From positions 3,478,001 through 3,542,000 of the forward strand of contig CP065018.1 of the NCBI GenBank assembly GCA_016700415.1: a stretch of DNA of 64,000 bases, given 5' to 3'. The notes beneath the pieces are model-generated. The model made no database searches. It saw only the letters and a program-made list of their open reading frames with translations, and was not told the DNA's origin. The translations under genes were made by a program, and so were the position numbers. This document shows, one piece after another, positions 50,009-57,778 of the stretch; the stretch's first letter is position 1, and every line of letters starts with the position of its first letter. Source of the stretch: Flavobacteriales bacterium (GTDB lineage Bacteria > Bacteroidota > Bacteroidia > Flavobacteriales_F > PHOS-HE28).

Positions 50009-50521
50009 ATGAGACACGGAAACAAGAATAACGCTCTGGGGCGGAAGAAGGCCCATCGCGACAGCATGCTCAGCAACATGGCATGCTCGCTGATCGAGCA
50101 CAAGCGCATCGAGACCACCCTGGCCAAGGCCAAGGCTCTGCGGATATACGTGGAGCCCTTGATCACCAAGAGCAAGGATGACAGCACGCACAGCCGACGC
50201 ACGGTGTTCAGCTACCTGCGCAGCAAGGAGGCCACCGCCGCCTTGTTCCGCGACGTGGCACCGAAGATCGCCGACCGTCCGGGCGGATACACCCGGATCA
50301 TCAAGCTGGGCAACCGCTTGGGGGATGCAGCCGAGCTGGCGATGATCGAGATCGTGGATTTCAACACCCTGTACTCCGCCAAGGAGAAGGCAGGCGCTGA
50401 AGTGAAGCGCACCCGTCGCAGCCGCAAGCCCGCTGCGGCCAAGCCCGCAGTGGAAAAAACAGATGCCAAGGAGGAGCCAAAAGGTGAAGCTCCGGCAGCT
50501 GAGGAGCCGAAGGCGGAATGA
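50009..50521 (+). CDS. rplQ: Ribosomal protein L17 with acidic-basic C-terminal extension
   Basis: 170 residues, about 45 longer than E. coli L17. The core (MRHGNKNNALGRKKAHRDSM, cut here to MRHGNKNNALGRKKAHR) ends near 128, followed by a Lys/Arg/Ala tail and then a Glu/Ala/Pro/Lys tail (EEPKGEAPAAEEPKAE) that is probably disordered. Last gene of the superoperon. Confidence 0.95.
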   Translation: MRHGNKNNALGRKKAHRDSMLSNMACSLIEHKRIETTLAKAKALRIYVEPLITKSKDDSTHSRRTVFSYLRSKEATAALFRDVAPKIADRPGGYTRIIKLGNRLGDAAELAMIEIVDFNTLYSAKEKAGAEVKRTRRSRKPAAAKPAVEKTDAKEEPKGEAPAAEEPKAE

Positions 50522-50544
50522 ACATCACGTGTAAAACTATCGGG

Positions 50545-50577
50545 AACGGGGCGCTGAAAAGCGCCCCGTTCTTTTTT
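50545..50577 (+). terminator. Rho-independent terminator of the ribosomal superoperon
   Basis: Perfect 11-bp stem (50545-50555 with 50560-50570) with a GAAA loop and a run of six T (50572-50577), 24 bases after the rplQ stop. Confidence 0.92.
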
Positions 50578-50585
50578 AGGACCGG

Positions 50586-50593
50586 TAGCTTTG
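50586..50593 (+). promoter_or_regulatory. -7 promoter element TAGCTTTG before carA
   Basis: Perfect TAnnTTTG, 31 bases before the carA ATG and just after the terminator, so carA is transcribed separately. Confidence 0.5.
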
Positions 50594-50624
50594 CACCCGG
50601 AAAAAGGACCAAGACGAACAACGG

Positions 50625-51782
50625 ATGTTAGTAAGCCAACGCCCCAAGGCCGTTCTCCTGCTCGAGGACGGCATGCGGTTCGAAGGGCGCGCCATCGGTG
50701 CCCGCGGAACTTCTGTCGGCGAGATCTGCTTCAACACCGGAATGACCGGCTATCAGGAGATCTTCACCGACCCTAGCTACACCGGCCAAGTGATGGTGAT
50801 GGCCTCGCCTCACATCGGGAACTATGGTGTGAAGGTGGGGCTTCCCAACACCTTGGAAGGGGAGTCGGAAGGCCCGAAGGTCAGTATCGCCGGGCTTGTG
50901 GTGAAGAAGTTCAGCGAGGTATGGAGCCGACCGGGCGGCACGGGGTCCTTGGAGGAATTCCTGATCAAAGCCGGTGTTGCCGGCATCAGCGACATCGATA
51001 CGCGGATGCTCGTGCGCCACATCCGCGACCACGGTGCGCAGAATGCGGTGATCGACAGCACCGGGCTGGATGATGCGGCCCTTCAGAATCGTTTGGCAGA
51101 AGCACCGGACATGGCCGGCCTGGAACTGTCGAGTACCGTATCGACACCCGCCGCATACGACGCAGGTGCCGCCGATGCCCCGAACCGCGTGGCCTTGGTG
51201 GATTTCGGGATCAAACTGAACAGTATACGTTGGTTAGTGGAGCGCGATTGCTTGGTGCGGGTCTTCCCGATGCACACGCCCGTGATGGAAATGATGGACT
51301 GGAAGCCGGACGGTTTCTTGCTCAGCAACGGGCCGGGCGATCCGGGGGCGATGCCGGACGCGGTCGAGCTTGTCAAGGATGTGGTGGCAACCGGCCTGCC
51401 GGTCTTCGGCATCTGTCTCGGCCACCAGCTGCTGGCGGAATGCCACGGCGTCGGTACGCTGAAGATGCACCACGGCCATCGAGGCATCAACCACCCCGTG
51501 CGCAACATCATCACCGGCAAGGACGAGGTGACCTCGCAGAACCACGGTTTCGTTGTGGACCGTGAGCAGGCGGAAAAGCATCCGGACATGGACGTCACGC
51601 ACCTCCATCTCAACGACGGCAGCGTGGCTGGCACAAGGCTGAAAGGCAAGCCGGTATTCAGCGTGCAACATCACCCGGAAGCTGGCCCCGGGCCGTTGGA
51701 TTCACAGTACCTCTTCGATGACTTCGTGGGCCTGATAAGCCGAAAGCACGAGCAAACAAAAGTCAATGTGCAACACGCTTGA
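50625..51782 (+). CDS. carA: Carbamoyl-phosphate synthase small subunit
   Basis: 385 residues: CPSase small-subunit N-terminal domain (EICFNTGMTGYQEIFTDPSY, cut to TGMTGYQEIFTDP) and a class I glutamine amidotransferase domain with the nucleophile in FGICLGHQLLA and the His-Glu in QHHPEAGPGP. It hydrolyses glutamine to give ammonia for carbamoyl phosphate made by the large subunit CarB, used for pyrimidines and arginine. carB is not in the window. Confidence 0.96.
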   Translation: MLVSQRPKAVLLLEDGMRFEGRAIGARGTSVGEICFNTGMTGYQEIFTDPSYTGQVMVMASPHIGNYGVKVGLPNTLEGESEGPKVSIAGLVVKKFSEVWSRPGGTGSLEEFLIKAGVAGISDIDTRMLVRHIRDHGAQNAVIDSTGLDDAALQNRLAEAPDMAGLELSSTVSTPAAYDAGAADAPNRVALVDFGIKLNSIRWLVERDCLVRVFPMHTPVMEMMDWKPDGFLLSNGPGDPGAMPDAVELVKDVVATGLPVFGICLGHQLLAECHGVGTLKMHHGHRGINHPVRNIITGKDEVTSQNHGFVVDREQAEKHPDMDVTHLHLNDGSVAGTRLKGKPVFSVQHHPEAGPGPLDSQYLFDDFVGLISRKHEQTKVNVQHA

Positions 51783-51815
51783 GGGCGGTGCCGTTGAACG
51801 CCTTTCGTTCATGGA

Positions 51816-51848
51816 TCGGTTGTCCGTTGTTAGTTGTCGGTTGTCAGG
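51816..51848. repeat. Dispersed GACAACT-word repeat, copy 2 (inverted)
   Basis: Read on the minus strand this matches the word order at 3207-3238 (GACAACC GACAACT ... GGACAAC). It lies between carA and eno. Confidence 0.6.
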
Positions 51849-51907
51849 CATGGCCGCACAAAGCACTAGCAACCGTTTACCATTCTTCTAATTGCGAAAA
51901 TCCACTT

Positions 51908-51930
51908 TTTCAGCGTCATCTGCGTTCCAT
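51908..51930. repeat. Dispersed 23-base word, copy 2 (inverted)
   Basis: Exact reverse complement of 21515-21537; about 30 bases before eno. Confidence 0.75.
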
Positions 51931-51959
51931 TCAGGCTTCATCAAACCAATTTCTCCATC

Positions 51960-53246
51960 ATGAGCGTCATCGCAAAGATCCAAGCCCGTGAGATCCTTGA
52001 TTCCCGCGGCAATCCCACCATCGAGGTGGACGTGTATACTGACAGTGGCCACATCGGCCGTGCCTCCGTGCCCAGCGGTGCCAGTACCGGCGCGCATGAG
52101 GCCGTGGAACTGCGCGACGGCGACAAGAAGCGTTATGGCGGCAAAGGCGTATTGAAGGCCGTGGCCAACGTGAACGGCGCATTGAACGATGAGCTTCTCG
52201 GCGCATACGTGGGTGATCAGGCCTTGATCGACCGGGTGATGATCAGCCTGGACGGTACGCCGAACAAAGCCAACCTCGGGGCCAACGCCATCCTCGGTGT
52301 TTCGCTCGCGGTGGCCAAGGTGGCCGCCAGCGAGGCCGGTCTGCCGCTCTATCGCTACGTGGGCGGCACCAATGCCTGCACGCTTCCCGTGCCGATGATG
52401 AACATCCTCAACGGCGGCGCGCACGGAGACAACAAGGTGGACGTGCAGGAGTTCATGGTGATGCCCGTGGGCGCGAGCACTTTCGCGGAAGGCCTGCGCA
52501 TGGGCGCCGAGATCTTCCATGCGCTCAAAGGCGTGCTGAAGGCCAAGAAGCTCAGCACCAACGTGGGCGATGAGGGCGGCTTCGCGCCGGACCTCAAGAG
52601 CAACGAGGACGCCTTGAAGCTCGTAGTGCAGGCCATCGAGAAGGCCGGATACAAGCCCGGCGACGACATCATGATCGCCATCGATGCCGCCAGCACTGAG
52701 TTCTACGACGCCAAAAAGCAGCGCTACGTGCTGGAAAGTACCGGCGACAGCCTCACCGCCGATGACATGATCGCGATGTGGAAGGATTGGAGCACGCGCT
52801 ACCCGATCATGAGCATCGAGGACGGCATGGCGGAGGATGACGATGCCGGCTGGAAGAAGCTCACGAAGGCGTTGGGCCACAAGATCCAGCTCGTGGGCGA
52901 TGACAACTTCGTCACCAACACCAAGCGGCTGGCCAAGGGGATCAAGGACGGGATCGCCAACAGCATTTTGGTGAAGGTGAACCAGATCGGCACGCTCACG
53001 GAAACCTTAGAGGCCGTGGAAATGGCGCAACGTGCGGGATACACCGCCGTGATGAGCCACCGCAGCGGCGAGACCGAGGACAATACCATCGCGGACCTTG
53101 CCGTGGCCACCAACTGCGGCATGATCAAGACCGGCAGCGCATCACGCAGCGACAGGATCGCGAAGTACAACCAGTTGCTGCGCATCGAGGAACAGTTAAG
53201 CAAGAGCGCGCGCTATCCGGGGAAGAGCTTGAAGTACGTGGGCTGA
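51960..53246 (+). CDS. eno: Enolase
   Basis: 428 residues, normal length. IQAREILDSRGNPTIEVDV, GANAILGVSLAVAKVAA, the metal-binding SIEDGMAEDD and GDDNFVTNTKRLAKGI, and SHRSGETEDNTIADLAVA are all present. It converts 2-phosphoglycerate to phosphoenolpyruvate, also the substrate of MurA. The carA-eno neighbourhood is common in this phylum. Confidence 0.97.
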   Translation: MSVIAKIQAREILDSRGNPTIEVDVYTDSGHIGRASVPSGASTGAHEAVELRDGDKKRYGGKGVLKAVANVNGALNDELLGAYVGDQALIDRVMISLDGTPNKANLGANAILGVSLAVAKVAASEAGLPLYRYVGGTNACTLPVPMMNILNGGAHGDNKVDVQEFMVMPVGASTFAEGLRMGAEIFHALKGVLKAKKLSTNVGDEGGFAPDLKSNEDALKLVVQAIEKAGYKPGDDIMIAIDAASTEFYDAKKQRYVLESTGDSLTADDMIAMWKDWSTRYPIMSIEDGMAEDDDAGWKKLTKALGHKIQLVGDDNFVTNTKRLAKGIKDGIANSILVKVNQIGTLTETLEAVEMAQRAGYTAVMSHRSGETEDNTIADLAVATNCGMIKTGSASRSDRIAKYNQLLRIEEQLSKSARYPGKSLKYVG

Positions 53247-53252
53247 GGACGC

Positions 53253-53686
53253 TTACGGATCGAACTCGATATACCTGTCCAATAGCACGTGCAACTGCGC
53301 ATTCTTGGCGTGGAGCAGGCGCTTTTCATCAGCAGTACGGCTGCTGTCGTGGGCTTCCATCTCGCGCTTGCTGTTGTCGTCGAAGCCGTTGTCGAAGGTC
53401 CAGAAGGCCTGATGCGGCAGGCCCGGTTGCGCAAGCAGCGTTACGGGAAGTCCACGTGGCCGCCGAAGGGGGCGCTCCGGTTCCGTAGTTATATCCACCA
53501 AATTCCTCATGCCGTTCATCGCGGCGAGGTTGAGCTTGGGCCCGATGGAAAACCAGCTTCAACTCTTGTTGATCGGGTGGCCCTGCGGGCCGCCACGCAG
53601 GGAGAGGAAGAGGTGGCATTGCGCGAAGCGGATCCCGAAGAAGAGAACAGTGAGGATGCCGCAGTATCGGAAAAGGGATTCACAAC
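53253..53686 (-). pseudogene. Wreck of an LTA-synthase-like membrane sulfatase gene
   Basis: One reading frame, in phase with the M1 gene upstream, crosses the 450-base gap between the eno and M1 genes. It starts with a membrane helix (FRYCGILTVLFFGIRF), then FLSLRGG, is interrupted by a TGA at 53559-53561, goes on with FSIGPKLNLAAMNGM, and ends LLAQPGLPHQAFWTFDNGFD ... LHVLLDRYIEFDP. These are recognisable as the first helix, the GLKLDLA-like loop and the extreme C-terminus of LTA synthase/sulfatase family proteins (normally over 600 residues), so most of the middle has been deleted. No start codon is left. Confidence 0.55.
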
Positions 53687-53696
53687 AGGAGCGGGT

Positions 53697-56084
53697 TCAG
53701 TGTGTGATGTGCAACGGGCCGAGGTTGACGGATGCGCCCTTCCCGGAACGGACCGAGAGGAGGACGGTCTGCGGAACCAGCTTGGAGACGTCCACGCGCG
53801 TTGACTGGGAGCGCAGCGGATGGCTGGCAATGATCCGCCCGTTCAGGTCGCGGATCAGCAGCACCGCGCCATCCAAGCTTGTATTCGGTGGTGCGGTCAC
53901 AGTCACTTGGTCGGTGGCGGGATCGGGAAAGTAGCGCCATTCCTTTACGGGATCGGCGACGCTGGGCACGCTGGTAGGGAGCGACCGCCATCCGAAGGTG
54001 TAATCCCCTGCGGCAAGGCCGGATATTTCGAGCCGTGCATTGCTGTCGGTGGTGCTTCCGATATGGGTGATCGTGGTGGGCCTCGCGGTCCACGATGTAC
54101 CAGCGTTTGGCCGGTAGAGGATCACCAAGCTGTCCTCGTTGAATGGAAGGCCACCTGCGAGCGACACGAGGCCCAGGTCATAGGCGGTCGGGAACCCCGG
54201 ACGTCCGTCCAAGGTGAAGCGGAGGGACATGGCCGTTCCCGGTTGAATGTCGGTCTCTACGCGCCACCAACGGTCCGGTGAGACGAAGAACGCACCATTA
54301 CCGGTGAGGTCCTCGTCGGCCGGTACCCAGAATTCCTCCACGCGGATATGGGTAATTGGCGGCGTGTCGGGGATGATCACGCGCACGTCGGCTTTGGGGA
54401 GGTTCCTCTGTCCGGAGGTGGAGATGGTGGCCGTGTCCACGGTGGTGGAGAGTGCCAAGCGTTCGTCATCGTTCAGGCGCACGGCCACCGGTGGGAAGGG
54501 GCAAGGCACCGTGACCGTGGAGTATTCCCCGTCAAGGTCCACTAGTTCCTGATGCGTTTCACCGGCGGCACCGATGCATGTCAATGTCACCGGCACATGG
54601 AGGAAGAAGTTCGCACCACCTCGGGTCTTCTGCCGGATGTGGACCTGCGTGTCGAACAGGCTTCCGTTCTGCACCACGGAAAAGGAATCCACCATGAAGG
54701 CCGCGCCGCCGGGCTGGAAGATCCAAGCGTTGAAAAAATCGGTGAGGTCCGTGCCCGTGGCCGCGCCAAGGCTGTCGCGCAATGCGGCGCTGCTCATGGA
54801 GGTATAGGCGTTCCGGCTGAACACTTGTTTCATCCCGGCGCTGAACAGGCTATCACCCAAGGTGGTGCGGAGCGTACGCGCGATGTCCGAACCCTTCTTG
54901 TAGCTGGTCTCGCCGTAGGTCATGTTCTGCGGAACATCGGCCAGCGCGTACCAGCCGCCGTCGCGCAGGTGCGCCGTGGCCACCACGGTATAGTGGTTGC
55001 TGCGTACGAGCGACTTGTAGGCTTCTTCGCCGTAGAGATCTTCGATGAAGAGCTTGGCGCAGAAGTCGGCGAGGCCCTCGTTCATGTACATCTCCTGCGG
55101 TCGCGCACAGGTGATGAGGTTTCCGAACCAGTGGTGTGAGAGCTCATGCGCGATGAGGTCCTCGTTTCCGAGCGTGCCGTCGGCGGCAAAATCCGGGTAG
55201 CAGATGTTGGTGGCGTGCTCCATCGCACCGGCGCTGGTGAGCACATATCCGACGCGGTTCCAGCGGTAGGGACCAAACCATCGTTCGTAGGTGTCGAAGG
55301 CGTTCTTCAAATGGGCGAAGGAGCCCCTAACTTGCGCGGTATCGCCCGGAAGCGCGGCCAGGACCACGGGGATGTCCGCGCCGGATACGCTGGGAAAGGT
55401 ATCGAGCAGCGCAGTGTAATTGCCAGCGGCCACCGAGGCTAAGTAGGAGGGGATCGGCTCCTCGATCCGCCAGTGGCTGATGCGTTCGCCGCCTCCGAGG
55501 TCCGTCATTTCCACCAGCGCGCCGTTGGCGAATACGGAGCGGTTCTCATTGGTATGCACGACGAAGTCGAATGAACAGCGCTCAACGAAATTGTCGAAAC
55601 AGGGGAACCAGGCACGCCCGTAGGAATGGGGCACGGCATCGAAGGCCACACCGAGATCGTATTGGTAGTTGCTCAGCGTGTAAAAGCCGCCGAAGCCGCT
55701 AGCGTCGGTCACGGGGTTGCCTTGGTAGCTTACGGTCAGGGTCAATGTGTCCTCCGGGCCATGGGGATTTTGAAGGTCCACCAGAAGCACCTCGCCGGGA
55801 TGGGTGAAGGTCAACGGCGTTCCGTTCATCATCACCGAGTCCACTTGCAGCAGTAAGTCCAGGGGAAGTGTTGTTATACCGGGCACACGCGGCGTGAAGG
55901 TGATGACGGCATCGCCGCGAATGATGCCGCTGGACGTTTGGGTGAGGTCCAGTTCGATCCGGGTGTGCAGGATTTCGATGCTGTCGCTACGGGAGGCACT
56001 GCCCACCGTGCTGTCCTGTGCAGAGGCGGGAGTGCACTGGAGCGCGAGCAGGACGACGATAGGGAGCGGGCGGTAAAAGTCCAT
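53697..56084 (-). CDS. M1 family aminopeptidase-like protein with T9SS type A sorting domain
   Basis: 795 residues from the ATG at 56084, giving a signal peptide (PIVVLLALQCTPASAQ); a longer frame goes to 56282 but overlaps the divergent promoter. The zinc site is HELSH (313-317) with the second Glu at 336 (MNEGLAD). The substrate N-terminus-binding motif GxMEN is GAMEH (286-290). The catalytic domain ends near 560, followed by a linker domain and a sorting domain (WRYFPDPATDQVTV and LLIRDLNGRIIAS). It should cleave N-terminal residues from peptides outside the cell. Confidence 0.88.
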   Translation of the reverse strand: MDFYRPLPIVVLLALQCTPASAQDSTVGSASRSDSIEILHTRIELDLTQTSSGIIRGDAVITFTPRVPGITTLPLDLLLQVDSVMMNGTPLTFTHPGEVLLVDLQNPHGPEDTLTLTVSYQGNPVTDASGFGGFYTLSNYQYDLGVAFDAVPHSYGRAWFPCFDNFVERCSFDFVVHTNENRSVFANGALVEMTDLGGGERISHWRIEEPIPSYLASVAAGNYTALLDTFPSVSGADIPVVLAALPGDTAQVRGSFAHLKNAFDTYERWFGPYRWNRVGYVLTSAGAMEHATNICYPDFAADGTLGNEDLIAHELSHHWFGNLITCARPQEMYMNEGLADFCAKLFIEDLYGEEAYKSLVRSNHYTVVATAHLRDGGWYALADVPQNMTYGETSYKKGSDIARTLRTTLGDSLFSAGMKQVFSRNAYTSMSSAALRDSLGAATGTDLTDFFNAWIFQPGGAAFMVDSFSVVQNGSLFDTQVHIRQKTRGGANFFLHVPVTLTCIGAAGETHQELVDLDGEYSTVTVPCPFPPVAVRLNDDERLALSTTVDTATISTSGQRNLPKADVRVIIPDTPPITHIRVEEFWVPADEDLTGNGAFFVSPDRWWRVETDIQPGTAMSLRFTLDGRPGFPTAYDLGLVSLAGGLPFNEDSLVILYRPNAGTSWTARPTTITHIGSTTDSNARLEISGLAAGDYTFGWRSLPTSVPSVADPVKEWRYFPDPATDQVTVTAPPNTSLDGAVLLIRDLNGRIIASHPLRSQSTRVDVSKLVPQTVLLSVRSGKGASVNLGPLHITH

Positions 56085-56089
56085 GAGGG

Positions 56090-56097
56090 CGAATGTA
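56090..56097 (-). promoter_or_regulatory. Candidate -7 element TACATTCG
   Basis: Seven of eight matches to TAnnTTTG on the minus strand, 5 bases before the ATG at 56084. Confidence 0.35.
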
Positions 56098-56158
56098 CCG
56101 CACGGGCCCAGCTTCTGGCATATCCGGCAGGGGGCCGTGCCGTGATCGTGGACCACGC

Positions 56159-56166
56159 TATCTTTG
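56159..56166 (+). promoter_or_regulatory. -7 promoter element TATCTTTG
   Basis: Perfect TAnnTTTG, 48 bases before the ATG at 56215, divergent from the element at 56090-56097. Confidence 0.45.
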
Positions 56167-56214
56167 GGCTTGTCGGTCCGCCTCCGTAACGACAACGTGT
56201 CTTGTTTTTCCACC

Positions 56215-57753
56215 ATGAAGCCCAGCAACGAACTTTTCGACCTTATCCAGTCGCTCACCAAGTCCGAGAAGCGGTTTTTCAAGCTGCATTCGGCGCTACA
56301 GAGCGGGGAGAAGAACTACCTGCGGATCTTCGATGCGGTCGACAAACAGAAGGCGTACGATGAGGAGGCGATCAAGAAACAGTTCGCGAAGGAGACCTTC
56401 ATCCGGCACTTCCCCTCGGAGAAGAACCACCTGTACAAGCTGGTGCTGAAGGCGCTGCGGGCGTACCATGCGGAATCCAGCGTGACCGGTGTGCTGAAGC
56501 AGCACATCAACAACATCGAGATCCTCTTTTCAAAGGCGCTCTACGCCGAGGCCACGAAGATCCTGCACCGGGCGAAGAAGGTGGCCGCCGACCATGAGCG
56601 GTTCTACTACTGGTTCGAGCTGTTGAGCTGGGAAAAGATGCTGATCGAGGAAGCCTACCAGAGCGGCAACTTCACCAGCGACCTGGACGCCTTGATCAAG
56701 GAGGAGGGCAAGGTGTTGTTGAAGCTCCAGAACCTGGCGGTGTACAACGTGCTCTACGCCAAGGTGAACTACGTGTTCCGAAGCGGCGGTTATGTGCGCA
56801 CGGATGAGGAGCACGCCATCGTGGAGGAGATCAGTGACCATCCCCTCATCAAGGGGAAAAACACGGCGCTCAGTAATCGGGCGAGCACGATCTGCCACTA
56901 TACCCAAGGTTTCTGCTTCTGGGCCAAGCGTGACTGGGCGGCGAGCTATGCGAAATTCTCACGTGTCAAGGAGATCTTGGACGGTCACCCGCTATTGCGG
57001 AAGGACCTTCCGAAACGGTACATGCGCACGCTCTATTACTTGATCCAATGCGAGATCGAGCTCGGGGACCATGCGCATGTCAAGGAGCACATCGCACATC
57101 TCCGTGACCTGCCTTCAAAGCCGGGCTTCGGGGATATCGATATCAAGCTGCTGGTGTTCAGCAACGGCTACTTGAGCGAGCTGCGTTTCCATGACCGGGC
57201 CGGGGAATTCGCAAAAGCCTTGAAGCTGGAGGAGCCGGTGGTGCAGGGGATGGCCCGTTTGGGAGCGAAGTTGCCGAAGGAATACGAGCTGGAGTTCTAT
57301 TTCATGCTGTCCACCGTGAATTTCGGCGCGGGCAACATGAGCCGCTCACTGCATTGGCTGAATAAAGTGCTCAACGACCCGGAACCCGCCTTGCGCCAGG
57401 ACATCTTCACCTACGCACGGTTGTTCAACCTGGTGGTACACTATGAACTTGGCAATTTCGAGCTGTTGGAATACATGGTGCGCAGCACCCAGCGCTTTCT
57501 CAGTAAGCGCCATCGGGCCTACGGCGTGGAGGCAGCGCTCATAGATCACATCAAGAAGCTGGCCCGCACCTCGTCATCGGAGGCCAAACGGACCCTCTTC
57601 ATCTCCTTGCGGGACCGCTTGAACGAGCTGATGGAAGACCCCAATGAGAGCACCGTGCTGAAGTACTTCAACATCTGCGCTTGGGTGGGATCTAAAGTGG
57701 AGGGCATTCCTTTTGAGGAGGTCGTGAAGAGCGGCTCGGTCTGCCATAAGTGA
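56215..57753 (+). CDS. Conserved-looking helical protein of unknown function
   Basis: 512 residues from the ATG at 56215 (MKPSNELFDLIQSLTKSEKRFF). No signal peptide or membrane helix. It is almost wholly alpha-helical with many aromatic/leucine heptads and an irregular TPR-like rhythm (ALYAEATKILHRAKKVAADHERFYYWFELL, cut here to ALYAEATKILHRAKK). The first 60 residues, rich in KSEKRFFKLH, may bind nucleic acid or another protein. I do not recognise a named family. It converges on the PorE-like gene with only 25 bases between. Confidence 0.7.
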   Translation: MKPSNELFDLIQSLTKSEKRFFKLHSALQSGEKNYLRIFDAVDKQKAYDEEAIKKQFAKETFIRHFPSEKNHLYKLVLKALRAYHAESSVTGVLKQHINNIEILFSKALYAEATKILHRAKKVAADHERFYYWFELLSWEKMLIEEAYQSGNFTSDLDALIKEEGKVLLKLQNLAVYNVLYAKVNYVFRSGGYVRTDEEHAIVEEISDHPLIKGKNTALSNRASTICHYTQGFCFWAKRDWAASYAKFSRVKEILDGHPLLRKDLPKRYMRTLYYLIQCEIELGDHAHVKEHIAHLRDLPSKPGFGDIDIKLLVFSNGYLSELRFHDRAGEFAKALKLEEPVVQGMARLGAKLPKEYELEFYFMLSTVNFGAGNMSRSLHWLNKVLNDPEPALRQDIFTYARLFNLVVHYELGNFELLEYMVRSTQRFLSKRHRAYGVEAALIDHIKKLARTSSSEAKRTLFISLRDRLNELMEDPNESTVLKYFNICAWVGSKVEGIPFEEVVKSGSVCHK

Positions 57754-57778
57754 CCGAGCCTCCAGCTATTGCCCCCGA

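Noticed and set aside
51779..51991. 70-codon open frame between carA and eno
   Set aside because: It runs through two dispersed repeats and past the enolase start; no protein-like features.
51888..52880. 330-codon open frame on the minus strand
   Set aside because: Antisense shadow of eno.
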